DNA of 64,000 nucleotides from Chrysemys picta bellii (GCF_011386835.1 NC_088809.1:18940637-19004636), one strand, 5' to 3'. Counted from the first letter of the stretch, positions 44,416 to 55,344 are shown. Numbers and translations are program-made. The notes: generated by a model not told the origin, from the letters alone.

Positions 44416-44997
44416 AGGCCTGTGATATGCAGGGGGTCAGATTAGATGCTCTAACTGTCTCTTCTGCCCATAAAGTCTACTCATTTCTGAGAAACCGAGT
44501 GTAGCATTGGGAGCAGCCTCTGCTGTTTTACTGTCTAGCCGGCTTGCTTCCTAGAATGAACACTCATTGAGCGGGGTGATCCACAGGGAGTAGCTCAAAC
44601 CTCCAAAGGGTCTGGCCTGCGGCAGGACATTAGCACTTCAGGGGAGGGGTGGGTGTGACAGTGACATCACAAAGACCTTTTAGGACCTCAGCCTATTGGT
44701 CAAGGGTGCTGGGGAGGTGGTGACCTCACAGAGAGATGCTGACATCAGCCAGGCAGGACAGGGGCGCAGGGCCAGGGAAACCTCAGAGTCCCCTGTAGCT
44801 TTGCTTCAGCAAGTCTCCTTCTCGCGGTCTCTCTTTGAGGACTGAGAGAGTATTTGGGTTCATATATGTGAGCACCAGGAGGAACCTCTTTTGAGTTTTC
44901 TCCTTTCTTTTTCCTGATTTTACTAGAAAACAGACATCCCTGTTTAGAAGGTCAGAGCCTCCGAGAGGTTTGGAACCTGTTCAGTCTGATCCATCTG
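44416..44997 (+). repeat. Third, chimeric copy of the spacer (copy C)
   Basis: From 'aggcctgtgatatgc' it follows the sequence of 33134 onward (CR1 tail, then the U unit from 44591). The 5' part carries U1-type bases ('gggtctggcc', 'actcattgagcgggg' upstream) and the 3' part carries U2-type bases ('attggtcaagggtgctgggg', 'gaggactgagag', 'aaaacagacatccctg'). The donor-like site here reads GTCAGA. Confidence 0.85.
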
Positions 44998-45435
44998 TTC
45001 CACAAGTTCTTCAGTCCAATCCACTTCCCTAACTAATTTCCTTAATTTTTTAAAGTTAGCCCTTTTGAAAAAAAAAAACCCTAGTCACAGATCTATTTTT
45101 GTTTACCCTTCCATTTAGTTTAAACTGAATTAGCTCACGATCGCTCAAACCAAGGCTGTCCCCTACAACCATTTCTTCTAAGAGATCCTCACTACTCACC
45201 AAAACCAGATCTAAAATGGCATCCCCTCTTGTTGGTTCAGCAACTACTTGGTGAAGGAATCCATCAGCTATCACATCTAGGAAAATCTGAGCCCTATTAT
45301 ATTACTAGCACTTGTCCTCCAGTCTATATCTGGGAAGTTAAAGTCTCCCATGATCACACAATTCCCATTAGTATTTACTTCATTAAAAACATTGAAGAGG
45401 TCTCTATCCCTATCCAAATCAGACTCTTGTTCTAA
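44998..45435 (-). mobile_element. CR1 LINE endonuclease fragment
   Basis: The minus-strand frame 45274-45056 reads DGFLHQVVAEPTRGDAILDL, then LVSSEDLLEE and DSLGLSDRELIQF. This matches the C-terminal part of the CR1 endonuclease domain (the EPTR...LDL and SDH/SDR motifs). Truncated on both sides. Confidence 0.8.
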
Positions 45436-46549
45436 CAGACACTTGATTCATCCTATGGCCTGTTCCCATCTCTACCCACCACACTCCCAACTCAGCAGCT
45501 CCAGCTACCGAAGGGAGCACGAACCAGAGGCCTTCCTGCTCCTGGGACAGAGGAGTAGGTTGATGATCTACCTGGATGTGAGCGTTGGCCTTCCCCATGC
45601 CCAGGGTCTAGACTCCATTCAGGGCAGCGCACAGGAACTGCGATTCCTATTCTGGATCTAGTGGCAGCTTCAGTTTGCTGGCAGGAGACTGTACATGAGA
45701 CCTTGCAGTTGCGGGGGTGACACAGGCACTAACATGTGCATGGGAGTTTGAGCAACAGGGCAGAGGCCTGTGTGGGGCAAGGAGGGCAGGGATTTGGGAA
45801 GCAAGAGCAGAGGATCAAACCCTTTCTTAATGTGGGTCGGGATGATCCCCATTTCAAAGAGAAAGTGAGGCACCAGGTGGGAGAGTGACCTGGCCAGGAT
45901 CACGTTACCGCTCAGTGGCAGGACTGCAAACAACCCGTTCCCTGATCTCCTCACTGGACGCTGCTGCCCCTCCTGTATGACCCCTCCAGCCATCCTCGCC
46001 CACAGGCCATCCCCACCACTCTCCAATACCAGGCTGTTTCCACAATGGAAGCAGGCTTTTAACAGAGGTCACTCACCGATAGGTGCCCCTTCCTTCAAGG
46101 CCTGGAGTCACAGATTTCTTGGGCTAGCATGCCCGCCAGCAGGTTTTTGGCTGGGAACTCAGCCCTTTGGCCAGGCGACCATCTTTTAGTCCCACTCCTT
46201 CCTGGTTCGCGCTCATCCCAAACGAAAAGTCAAAAATGTCTTTAACTGAAACAAGATCCTCTGTCCCTTGGGGGCTTTTCCTCAGCCTGACTTTGGCTCG
46301 GCCTGCCCTTGCTGGCCTTGGTAGCCCTTTCTATGGCCCTGTACATCCCCTTCCTTAGAGACCGTGGGAGAACCATTCCTACCCTGGATTCTAGGTTCTG
46401 CCCCAAGGCCCTGTACCGAACAGCTAGGCCTGCTCCTGGACCTTTGTTGCGGTTTCCCCTAGTTTCCCCTCAGCTGGAGCTCACTCTGTAATCCATTTGG
46501 CCTAGCTCCAGGCTTTATAGCCCACAGGCCAAGCCCCCCGTTATATACC
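45436..46549. other. Stretch without recognisable gene
   Basis: A reverse MIR-like fragment lies at about 45840-45960 ('aagagaaagtgaggcaccag'). The rest is unassigned. 46000-46549 could be LTR sequence belonging to the minus-strand fragment that follows, since it is AT/GC mixed and ends 'ttatataccctcctcc', but this is a guess. Confidence 0.35.
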
Positions 46550-47440
46550 CTCCTCCTTAGAACCTGGCCCACGCGGGGGCAAGTTCTATTCTTCTCCAAG
46601 CTTCATCCCTCCTCATCTCATCGCTGTCACCGGCTGCGCGCTTGTACAGCCTGTGCGCAGTGTCTGCAGCTCCACTGCCAGCTCGCTCGGGGCAAACCTT
46701 CTCTTCTGCAGTATCCCGACGCTCTTCCTGCAGCCACTCAGTCTCATGAAGAGCTCCTTTAGCGTCTTCTGTTTCCTTTTTGCTACTGCCGCTGCATCTG
46801 CCAAAACCTTTTGGGTCAGGGTCTGAGAACCCACCATGGACCGCTCCACCCTTGTGTTTGTCCCTCCTCCAGTCTGCTTCATCCCTGGGCCAATCATTTC
46901 GTCCTTCATCTCCCTGCAGCACCCGACAGGGGGTGTTGGTGGAGGGTCTGCAAGGTCCATGGCCACCCCAGCCACCTCCACCTTGCCTGCCTCATGGGGG
47001 TTTGTGTCAGAGGACACCTTCTCCTTTCTTTCTAACTTCTTAGGGCCCTGGCCCCTCGTTCAGCCACTCAGCAATTTCCTAAGCAGGCCGTGTCTTTTGA
47101 TATGGCCTGCTTCTCTGCCCCCAAAACAAAGAACTCTTGCTCCCATCTTGGCATTAGGCCACGCTTGTACCCTTTCTCATGCCCTTCTCCCTGGGCTAAC
47201 CTTCTCAGCACAGCCCAGGCATGCTCTCCTTCTCTGCTCTTTTTGTCCATGGGCATAGCAGACCCTGGGTTGATTTCCCTTTGCAGGATCTCTCACAGGT
47301 ATTGCTGCTGCTGCGTCTGTAGCTCCACCTGCACTTCCTTCTGCTTCTGTTGGTTTTCTAGGAGCTGCTGGAGAAACCCCTAGATCTGCTTAGCCAGTCC
47401 CTGGAACTGAAGTGGGAAATCCAGCGACCAGCTTGGTCCC
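46550..47440 (-). pseudogene. Possible retrotransposon gag-like fragment with coiled coil
   Basis: On the minus strand, 47330-47290 encodes LLENQQKQKEVQVELQTQQQ, a glutamine-rich coiled coil. It is followed after stops by short open stretches (WAVLRRLAQGEGHEKGYKRG, KRKQKTLKELFMRLSGCRK). The mix of stops, frameshifts and coiled coil suits the start of a retrotransposon gag. No zinc knuckle, protease or polymerase is present, so the family is open. Confidence 0.3.
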
Positions 47441-47454
47441 TTGATACACCTGCT

Positions 47455-47637
47455 TGGGGGAGGGATAGCTCAGTGGTTTGAGCATTGGCCTGCTAAACCC
47501 GGGGTTGTGAGCTCAATCCTTGAGGGGGCCATTTAGGGATCAGGGCAAAAAACTGTCTGGGGATTGGTCCTGCTTTGAGCAGGGGGTTGGACTAGATGAC
47601 CTCCGGAGGTCCCTTCCAACCCTGATATTCTATGATT
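47455..47637 (+). mobile_element. tRNA-derived turtle SINE with CR1-type tail
   Basis: The head carries an A box (TAGCTCAGTGG, 47466-47476) and a B-box relic (ggttgtgagctcaatcc). The tail runs 'ggttggactagatgacctcc', 'ggtcccttccaaccctgata' and ends 'ttctatgattc'. Full length. This head-tail combination is the cryptodiran turtle tRNA-Lys SINE type. No target duplication was identified. Confidence 0.85.
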
Positions 47638-47639
47638 CC

Positions 47640-48695
47640 TTCAGCAACCAAGACTTCCCTCACGGATCACAGGGGGAACTCAATCCTGCCAACTATGCCA
47701 ATCATAAATGAATCTCCTCATCGTTAGGTGCCCCCCGGCGGCCAGGCATGGCATCACAGCCCTCTCGCTGGGCTAGCGTCCCCCATCCATGGTCGCTCCA
47801 GCACCACGGCAGTTATGTGCAGCCCAGGGGAAAGCACCCTGTTACAGGCCTGCTCTGCCCACTCTTTCTGTTACTGGGCTGGGGTCCTTGCTCCCCATTT
47901 CACACCTGGATTCCAGAGGGGCTGGAGTTTGCTCGTTCTGGTGACTCTGACATTCAGGCCCTTCATCATCAGAGGCTGACAGGTGTGGTGAGGGAGCTGG
48001 AGAAACCCCACTGCTGAGCGGAAGGAGGTCAAAGAGTTGGGATTCTGGGAGCTGATGGCTTCGTTTGCCCTGCTGCGGGAAGTGGGGCTGGAGACCGGAG
48101 ATGTCATGTGAATGAGACTACCAGATGCTCTCTTTATGCCCGAGGGGCCGGAGCCTCCTACTGGAAACGCTCTCAGGAGTCCAGGTTCGAGGACGTCTCT
48201 GGGGAGCCTCTTCTTAGGAACAAAACCAGGGTGGCATGATGATGGAGGCGTCTCTCTCCCAGAGCTGGGAGCCAGGGACAGGGGAAGCTCCCAGCCAGGC
48301 TGTGCATTGAGAATCCCATTTCTCCCCCAAGAGACCCACACGCCCCAAGGAGTAAGTGGCTCTTACCTCCATGAGAGAGCAGGGTCTCCCATTTAAGCCT
48401 CTCTGACCCCCAGCATTGCTTGCTTGGATGGGACGAGGTGACCGGTCCCCACTGCTCCCTGACGTGGCTCTGCTGCAGGGTGCGCCCGTCTGGGAGGCTG
48501 GGCCAGATCCCAGGGTCTGGCAGACATCTGGGAATGAGGCTCCGATTCATTTCACACCCAGAGACCCCATAGAAGGGCCAAGGGGAGAATAAAGGGCAGG
48601 AGGTGAAGCTAGCCCTGCGCTTCTATCCCACCCCCACCTCCTCAAAAGTGGAGCTTTCCGAGCTCCAGTGGGGCTAGGGGTGGGGCCCTGACACA
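47640..48695. other. Stretch without recognisable gene
   Basis: No repeat or domain recognised. A short open frame near 47950-48017 (ALHHQRLTGVVRELEK) follows an acceptor-like 'gacattcag', but has no family match I can name. Confidence 0.35.
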
Positions 48696-49547
48696 ACGGC
48701 CTTTCTGCACCATATGGGGCAGGCAGAGGTCTGCCTGGGCGCAGGGGGAATGGGATGGGGGTAGATCAAGGAAAGGGGGGAGGGGAATGGGTGTGAGGGA
48801 AAGAGCTCCTGTCCCAGATGAAGGAATTTGGGGGCAGAGGAAAGGACCCTGCTCCACAGAGAGGGGAGAGGGTTTCTGTGAGTGCCAGGGGGCTCCATTT
48901 CCCCTTCCACTAGCTCCCCATTTACAGAGAGCCAGAGCAGTACCTGCAGCAGGGAGCGGGAGTTGCTGGTGGCCTCAGAGGCACAGGCCCTGCAGCGCCT
49001 CGGGCACCTGGCGCAAGTGCTGCATGATACGGAGCTGGCGCATCACATTGGCCGTGACGTCCTCCTGCTGCAAGGGAACGAGAACCTGTCTGAGACTCAG
49101 ACGCCTCCGAGGAATCAGGGGGGATTAACGGCCCCTGGAACCAGCAGCATTTCCACCCAGCCCCTGCCCATCTCTGAGGGATGGATTCCCCCTCCTGACC
49201 CCCAGGATGGAGTCTTGTTGTCCTTCCTAGTGACCTCCAGTGGCAACCCCCCTCCTTGTACGGGGAGCTCCTGCCACCTCCCCCTCAGTGCCCCGACAGC
49301 TGTTCCACCTCCAATCCACAGCTCAAGTTCTCAGACCCCTCTCCTCCAGCCCCACCCAGGTTGGGTAGGGAGGGGACTGTAGCGGGGGGGGCAGGAGGGA
49401 TTCTGGCAGCAGTGAAGTGGGATGTGGGGAGGTTGAGACCTTTCCCCAAGTCACCCCAGCCACTAATGCTGAAGCCGCAGGATGGCAGCCCTGGTGAATG
49501 GGAGGGATCGGCAGCCCCTGCTGACTGAATCCTCCTGTTCTCTCCAG
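48696..49547 (-). repeat. Right arm of the large inverted repeat
   Basis: Reverse complement of 41752-44420 minus its two hAT insertions. Ends abruptly at 49547 where another hAT terminus begins, and at about 48696-48700 ('ggcctttctgcac'). Confidence 0.9.
48944..49067 (-). pseudogene. MROH exon on the inverted arm, uninterrupted
   Basis: 124 bp with acceptor 'cccttgcag' and donor GTACTG on the minus strand. Reads QEDVTANVMRQLRIMQHLRQ, then VPEALQGLCL and TGA. After the stop, a shift of frame gives SEATSNS and SLLQ up to the donor, suggesting a lost base. No other MROH exon is present on this strand. Confidence 0.65.
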
Positions 49548-50230
49548 CAGGGCCGGCTTTAGGAAGGGCGGGGCCCAATTCAAACATTTTTGGCGGGGCC
49601 CCGGCAGGGATGACTAACAAAAAAAAAAAATGTAAAAAAAAGCCTTTCATTTCTTCCATGTATTATTTACTTTCCATAACTATATAAATAATAAAATTCT
49701 ATATTCTGTACATTGCATCATATATGCTGTTGATCGGTTATTAATGAGCTCCGTTTCACGTGTGTGGGTCCCCGCCACTCCCTGGGGGTGTGCTAGGGTG
49801 ACCAGATGTCCTGATTTTATAGGGACAGTCCCGATTTTTGGGTCTTTTTCTTATAGGATCCTATTATCCCCCACCCGATTTTTCACACTTGCTGTCTGGT
49901 CACCCTAGTGGTGTGCACATGTGTGGGTCCCAGCTGCTCCCTGCCCCCCTCATTGAAGGAGGTGTGCAGGGTTACTGCCCTCGGAACTGCAGGGCACCAG
50001 TGGACATGGGTCTGGCTGGAGGCAGGGCAGGGGCTCACTGGAGGTAGGGTCTGGCTGCAGGCAGGGCAAGGGGTGCGGGGCTGGCTGGAGACAGGGGTGT
50101 GTGGGGCTGGCTGGCTTTGGGCAGGGCCGCAGCGGGGTGCGGCAGGGGTTGCCTGGAGACAGGGCAGGGGGTGCGGCAGAGGCTGGCTGTGGGCAGGGGG
50201 TGCAGGGCTGGCATCTGCTGTGTGCTCACC
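49548..50230. mobile_element. hAT-type element with one terminus, disrupted
   Basis: Starts with CAGGGCCGGCTTTAG, the same 15-bp terminus as 43586-44113, then an AT-rich stretch (49620-49740) and a G-rich stretch with recurrent 'gctggctg' and 'gggcaggg'. No matching right terminus was found, so the right boundary is approximate. Confidence 0.6.
49794..49907. mobile_element. 114-bp MITE nested in the hAT-type element
   Basis: Ends TAGGGTGACCAGA and TCTGGTCACCCTA (as reverse complements, with one base between), a common turtle MITE. Flanks ggggtgtgc (49785-49793) and gtggtgtgc (49908-49916) agree at eight of nine bases, as for a hAT-type target duplication. Removing it rejoins the host element as 'gggggtgtgcacatgtg'. 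Confidence 0.75.
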
Positions 50231-50278
50231 CCAGAGATTTCTTTCTTTCTGCAAACTGAAGAGGCCTCTCTCCTGTAG

Positions 50279-50388
50279 CTGCAGCAGAGGCTGCGAGGAG
50301 GCCAGCAGGCCCTGTGGCCCCCGCCCCCCCGCAGACTCGGGGAGGCCCTGACCAGTAGCTCTAAAGGCCAGAAGACCCCACAGGACAG
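50279..50388 (+). CDS. Candidate penultimate exon of the MROH-type gene
   Basis: Acceptor 'ctctcctgtag', donor GTGGGG, open for 36 codons (LQQRLRGGQQALWPPPPRRL, then SSSKGQKTPQD). Leucine/glutamine-rich start. No clear homology. Spliced to 50444 it would reach a stop within two codons (D-S-stop). Placed here because of the polyadenylation signal 550 bp downstream. Confidence 0.3.
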
Positions 50389-50443
50389 GTGGGGAACGGG
50401 ACTGTGACGTTACGTTGCTGTTCCATGGTTCCTTTCTCCTCAG

Positions 50444-50965
50444 CTGAAGAAGAAACTGAGCCCTGAAGCAAGGCACCAGACTGGCTTGTCCGTGCGGCTG
50501 ACCCAGTATTCACCAGAGGGGGGAGAAGGAACAGTGAGGCTGCACTCTCTGTCTGGAGGCCCCTCACAGCATGGCATTGCAGCTCCAGGCAGAGACGGCA
50601 GCATGGAGCAGCAGCGGTGCAGAGCAGAGGCAGAGGCATCCCTGGCCCACCCCTTCTCTCCCTGGGGCAGGAGGCGAACCCCCCCCCCCCCCAAACGCCC
50701 TCTGAACTCTCAAACTCTGCTGAGCTGGGCCCGTAAACTGGGCGAGGGGCTAGCAGAGGGAAAATGGGAGGGGTGTGCCAAAGGGACATTCGTCCATTGG
50801 ACTCTCTCATCCCAAGGTGGGAAACTGAGGCAAGGGGCTGCTGCCCAATGGATTGTAGGGCGGGCGTTTCACTCACAGTTCACATACTGCTGAGTCACTC
50901 TTGTGGTGGTTTCCCCAGTTCATGCTGCGTTTCTTTCTCCTCTAAATAAAAGTTCTCGTGTGTTA
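50444..50965 (+). other. Candidate last exon and 3' UTR
   Basis: Acceptor 'ctttctcctcag' at 50432-50443. If the previous exon is real, the stop codon spans the junction and the remainder is 3' UTR, ending just after the polyadenylation signal. An alternative open frame (LKKKLSPEARHQTGLSVRLT) runs about 50 codons from the acceptor. Confidence 0.3.
50945..50950 (+). terminator. Polyadenylation signal AATAAA
   Basis: AATAAA is followed within 10-20 bases by the GT-rich 'ttctcgtgtgtt', the usual downstream element. Strongest transcript-end signal seen in the MROH region, on the plus strand like the MROH exons. Confidence 0.5.
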
Positions 50966-52680
50966 GACTCAGACTCAGTGCTCGTGACGGGGGAACAGCT
51001 GCCTGTTAGGGGCGTGCTGGTCAGTTTCCCAGATTTCTGGGAGGGGCGCTCCAGCTGGTTCTGCTTTGCAATGCTAAGAGGAACCCCGAGATCCTGATTC
51101 TCGTCCTTGTCACTGCCAATACCACCTGGCACAAGCGTTACACCCCCATCGCGTTCTGCACAACCCCCGTTCCTGCCATCTCCTCTGGCTTGATCCTCTC
51201 CATTTAGTCTGGAAGGCCGATGCTACGGTAATGCCGCAGAGTCCCACTGAGAAATTAAATCCCTGGCTCACACCTGCCCGGCTTCAGAAACGTTGGCATT
51301 CTCGGGGAGGAGGGAGGGAGCCCAAGAAATCTGGTATCTGCGGTAAATAAAGGATGGGCAGACGTTCCGGAGGGGGCTCCCTCCCTGCCCACAGGCCAGG
51401 CTTGAGGCCAGCGGTTGAGAAAGCAAGATAAGCTGGGTGTGGAGTGGCGCTTTCCCCATAAAGGCATGGAGCCCCGGCTCTGGTTTCTGATGTGGAAGTG
51501 GGACGCTTCAGGGTGCTAACTCGCCCGCTCAGCTGCAGTCTCGGGATGGGTGAGTTTTATTGAAATGCCCAGTATTTCACACAGCCTGGAGATGTAGGGC
51601 CAGAGCCTGGTGGTGGGCACCAGAGCCCCAGGCGGTGTGGGCACGTGGGGGAGGTGCAGTGGCAGGGCATGCTATGTGGCCCCTGTGGGACACCATGTGC
51701 CCTGAGTGCCCGGGCACAGGAAGGAACGTGCCCAGACAGACGCAGTAACTACCGCATAGAGAGGGGCAGCCTGCACTCCTCTCAGTGCCGCCCCTCAGCC
51801 TGGGCACGTGCACAAGGGGGAGGGGAGCCCTGGTGCATCCTCTGCTTTCCCGACCCTGCCTGGCCGAGGCACAAGGGATGGGGGGGCAGTGTGGTACATG
51901 CTGCTTTTCCTTTGAAACGGAGCAGCATTTCCCCCAGCAAGTGCATGCTGCAGCATGAGCCTGGCTAGCTAGGAGTCTGGCAGTGCCTCCTGGTGGGTAA
52001 AGAGTGCCCCCGGGGCCATGGGGTACCAGGAGCCTGGCGGGGATCCCCTGCCCAGCGCTCTGCTGGACCCTAGGCAGGAATCCTCCCTCCCTGCCCCAGG
52101 TACCTTTGGGCATTGGGGCCAAAGTACTTTAGAACACAAAGGAACTAGCATAAGCCATGTTTTAAAAATGGGGAAACTGAGGTATGGTGCAGTGTAATGA
52201 GTTTTCCAAGGTCACAGGTCGAACTCAGGCCCTCTGTGTCTTAGACTATTAGAGTGTGTGAATGGCTGCTAGCTGGCAGCGTCCCCGCTCCTCTGGGGCG
52301 TCAGGAGAAGGGGAGGCGTGTTTTCAAGGATGAGTGACTCCAGATTGGTATTTCACTTCGGTTCCAAACATTGTAGTTCTGGCTTGTCAGACTCACTGAA
52401 ATCCTTCTCCTTTAAAGCGTTAAGCCTTTGCCTGCCATGGGGTTACGCCTCTCTCCTCTCTCTCACAACTGGAGCCCCGCTTCCACTCTGCCTCGCTGGA
52501 AGCCATGTCACTCACTACGACTTTAGACCCACATTAACCTCTGCTTCTCCCAGCCCTGCCACTGCCCATTGGCATTAGTGATCAATGAATCATGACACTG
52601 GATTTCTAGCAACTGTAATTGAGCATTTAAATGGGGGATGACTCAAAGCCAGGACTTTACGTCTGAATCCTGCATGTATT
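50966..52680. other. Stretch without recognisable gene
   Basis: A reverse MIR-like fragment lies at 52150-52250 ('atggggaaactgaggtatgg', 'aaggtcacaggtcgaactca'). Nothing else recognised. Confidence 0.4.
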
Positions 52681-52689
52681 AGCAGTGGT

Positions 52690-53486
52690 GAGTTTGGGTT
52701 CAAAAACCTGGCCTCTGTGGCCACCAAACTGCTAAGCTTAACTACCAGCTTAGATCTGGTCCACTGCCACCATTCCCAAGTGGATTCCCTTCCCTGGGAA
52801 GCCTTGAGAAACCTTTCACCAATTCCCTGGTGAATACAGCTCCAACCCCCTTGGATCTAAAAACAAGGAGAAATTAACCATTCCCCTCCTTCCTCCCACC
52901 AACTCCTGGTGGATCAAGTTCCAAACCTCTTGGATCTTAAAACAAGGAGAAATCAATCAGGTTCTTAAAAAGAAGGCTTTTAATTAAAGAAAAAGATAAA
53001 AAACATCTCTGTAAAATCAGGATGGATAATAACTTTACAGGGTAATCAAACTTAAAGAGCTCAGAGGACCCCCCTCTAGCCTCAGGTTCAAAGTACAGTA
53101 AACAGAGGTAAACACTCTAGTAAAAGGTACATTTACATGTTGAGAAAACAAAGTAAAAACTAACACGCCTTGCCGGGCAGTTTACTTACAAGTTTGAAAT
53201 CTGAGAGACTTGTTCAGAAAGATGTGGAGAACCTGGATTGATGTCTGGTCCCTCTCAGTCCCAAGAGCGAATGACTTCCCAAACAAAGAGCACAAACAAA
53301 AGCCTTCCCCCCACCAAGATTTGAAAGTATCTTGTCCCCTTATTGGTCCTTTGGGTCAGGTGTCAGCCAGGTTATCCAAGCTTCTTAACCCTTTACAGGG
53401 AAAAGGATTTTGGAGTCTCTGGCCAGGAGGGATTTTATAGTACTGTACACAGGAGAGCTGTTACCCTTCCCTTTATAGTTATGACA
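52690..53486 (-). mobile_element. Solo LTR of an endogenous retrovirus-like element
   Basis: The minus strand begins TGTCATAACTATAAAGGGAA at 53486 and runs through 'aaagggttaagaagcttgga' and 'ggaccaataaggggacaaga' to A/T-rich 3' parts. I recognise this as a turtle LTR type. It starts with TG as LTRs do. The far end near 52690 is approximate and no 5-6 bp target duplication was found. No internal retroviral genes adjoin it. Confidence 0.5.
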
Positions 53487-54383
53487 ACTCTGGTTATACA
53501 GTGCTCTGTATACATCTGAGAAGCAGGAGTGCTGAAACCCCAGTCACAGACGGGGTCCAGCCCCAGAAAGCGCCAGCCTGGCCCTGTGGGGTGGGGGTGG
53601 GAGGGTGACATGGAGAGCAGTTTGGTCCGATGGAGGGCACTGCTGCCAGGTGGCTTATGGGGAGGGGCGGGGGTGGGCTGTGGCATATGAAGAGTTCAGG
53701 TTGTTTTGGAAGGGGAGAGGTAGCCACGTTCAGGGGGGAGTTGGGGTGTGGGTGGGACCCCAAGTTGGGGGGAATGGTGCAGGGGAACCCTGGGTTTGGC
53801 AGGGAGCCCCCAGTTAGCAAAACGGCTGAGCGAGCTGGTTGCGGGGGGCAGAGGAATTGGGTGCTTTGCCATTGCACTTGATCAGCTCAATTTGAAAATT
53901 CTTTCAAAGGAAATCCAGATGTATACATCTGACTGGGGTACATGTACACACATACACACGCACACTCACATGTGCACACACTCATGTGCACATACACGTA
54001 CACACATACATACCCACATGTACACATACACATATATACAGACGTTCACATACACGCACACACGCTGTCCCTGGAGCGCCCCAGGATGCGACTGACGGGG
54101 TGGCTGGCTATTATGGAGGCAGAAGGGGGTTGGGAGAAAATAATCAAGAAGAACTTTTGCTGAAAATGCAAAGCTAAGCTGGAAATCTGTGCAGGGCTGG
54201 GCTCAGCGAAAATGATCTTTTGAGCTGTTCTTATTAACCGTGGTTCTGTACTTCCTGGTTTGCGTCGGACCCAGGCAGGAGACGGGGCTGCTCTCAGCTG
54301 TAGAAGCCATTGGAATGAGCCAGGTCAGAATGAGCCAGGCCCTCAGAGCCTTCTGCCACCAATCGCCCCAGCAGTCACTGATC
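53487..54383. other. Stretch without gene, with microsatellite
   Basis: G-rich unassigned DNA, then the CA-rich microsatellite, then unassigned DNA up to the left edge of copy B. Confidence 0.5.
53938..54064. repeat. Imperfect (CA/TA)n microsatellite
   Basis: Dense 'cacaca', 'catacaca' and 'tacacat' variants over about 125 bp, about 320 bp before the left edge of duplication copy B. Confidence 0.9.
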
Positions 54384-54762
54384 CACACCAAACCACGTCC
54401 TTCCAGTCAGGCAGTTTCATATGCACACGTCAAACCCTTGGTTTGCCACTCAGACACCACGGTGATGGGCACAGTAAGGACCGAGAGAGGCTAAACAGGC
54501 AGACAGACAAGGAAATAGTGGCCTTGGCTACAGGTGTGTGTGTGGTGCAAACGGATGAACACCAGTTGCTGGCTGAAGGCACAACCTTAATTCCCGCATC
54601 TCCTGTCGGTCAGCTGTCAGCTATCGTTCGCTTGGCAGCCTGAGCTCCGATTTCTAACGCAGCGTTTTGCTCTGGCCTATTGTGGTTCTCATGTCCGGGG
54701 GCGCCTTGGCCCCTGGTATCAGGAGCGGTGCTAAGGAGGCTGCTTTTCAAAGGTCCTTAAGT

Positions 54763-55262
54763 AGAGTTGTCAACTTTCTACTTGCACAAAACCAAACGCC
54801 CTTGACCCAACCCCTTTCATGCCCTTCCCCAAGGCCCCACCCCCACTCACTCCAGCCCAGCCCACCTCCCTCAGTCGCTCGCTCTCACACCCTCACTCAC
54901 TTTCACTGGCCTGGAGCTGGGGGTTGGAGTGCAGGGAGGGGTGAGGGCTCCGGTGGGGATGCGGGCTCTGGGATTGGGCTGGAGATTAGGGGTTTGGGGT
55001 GCCAGAGGGGGATCCGGGCTGGGGCAGAGGGTTGGGGTGCGGACTCTGGGAGGGAGTTTGGGTGCGGGAGGGGGCTCAGGGCTGGGGTAGGGGATTGGGG
55101 TGCGGGTGGGGGTGTGGGGTCTGGGAGGGATTAGGGTACAGGAGGGGGTTCCGACCTGGGGCAGGGGGTTGGGGTGCCGGGTGTGAGGTCTGGGAGGGAT
55201 TAGGGTACAGAAGGGGGTTCCGACTTGGGGCAGGGTTTCTGGGTGCGAACTCCGGCCAGGCG
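54763..55262 (+). mobile_element. Truncated hAT-type element with G-rich minisatellite (copy B)
   Basis: Same as 30331-30840; starts 'tagagttgtcaactttct'. The last minisatellite unit differs: 'ggattagggtacagaagg' replaces 'ggaatttgggtgtggg'. Confidence 0.6.
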
Positions 55263-55344
55263 GCGCTTACCTCAGCCAGCTCCTGGTCAATGGCACACCG
55301 GTGCTAATGCAGGCTCCTGACCCCTGGTCTCCCTCCGCTGGCAG

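Larger units (their letters stand above)
41752..44420 (+). repeat. Left arm of a large inverted repeat, with two insertions
   Basis: Matches the reverse complement of about 48696-49547. Removing the two hAT elements and one target duplicate each leaves about 850 bp, equal to the other arm. Contains the last recognisable MROH exon. The left edge coincides with 'ctggagagaac', the right edge with 'cagaaaggcc'. Confidence 0.9.
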
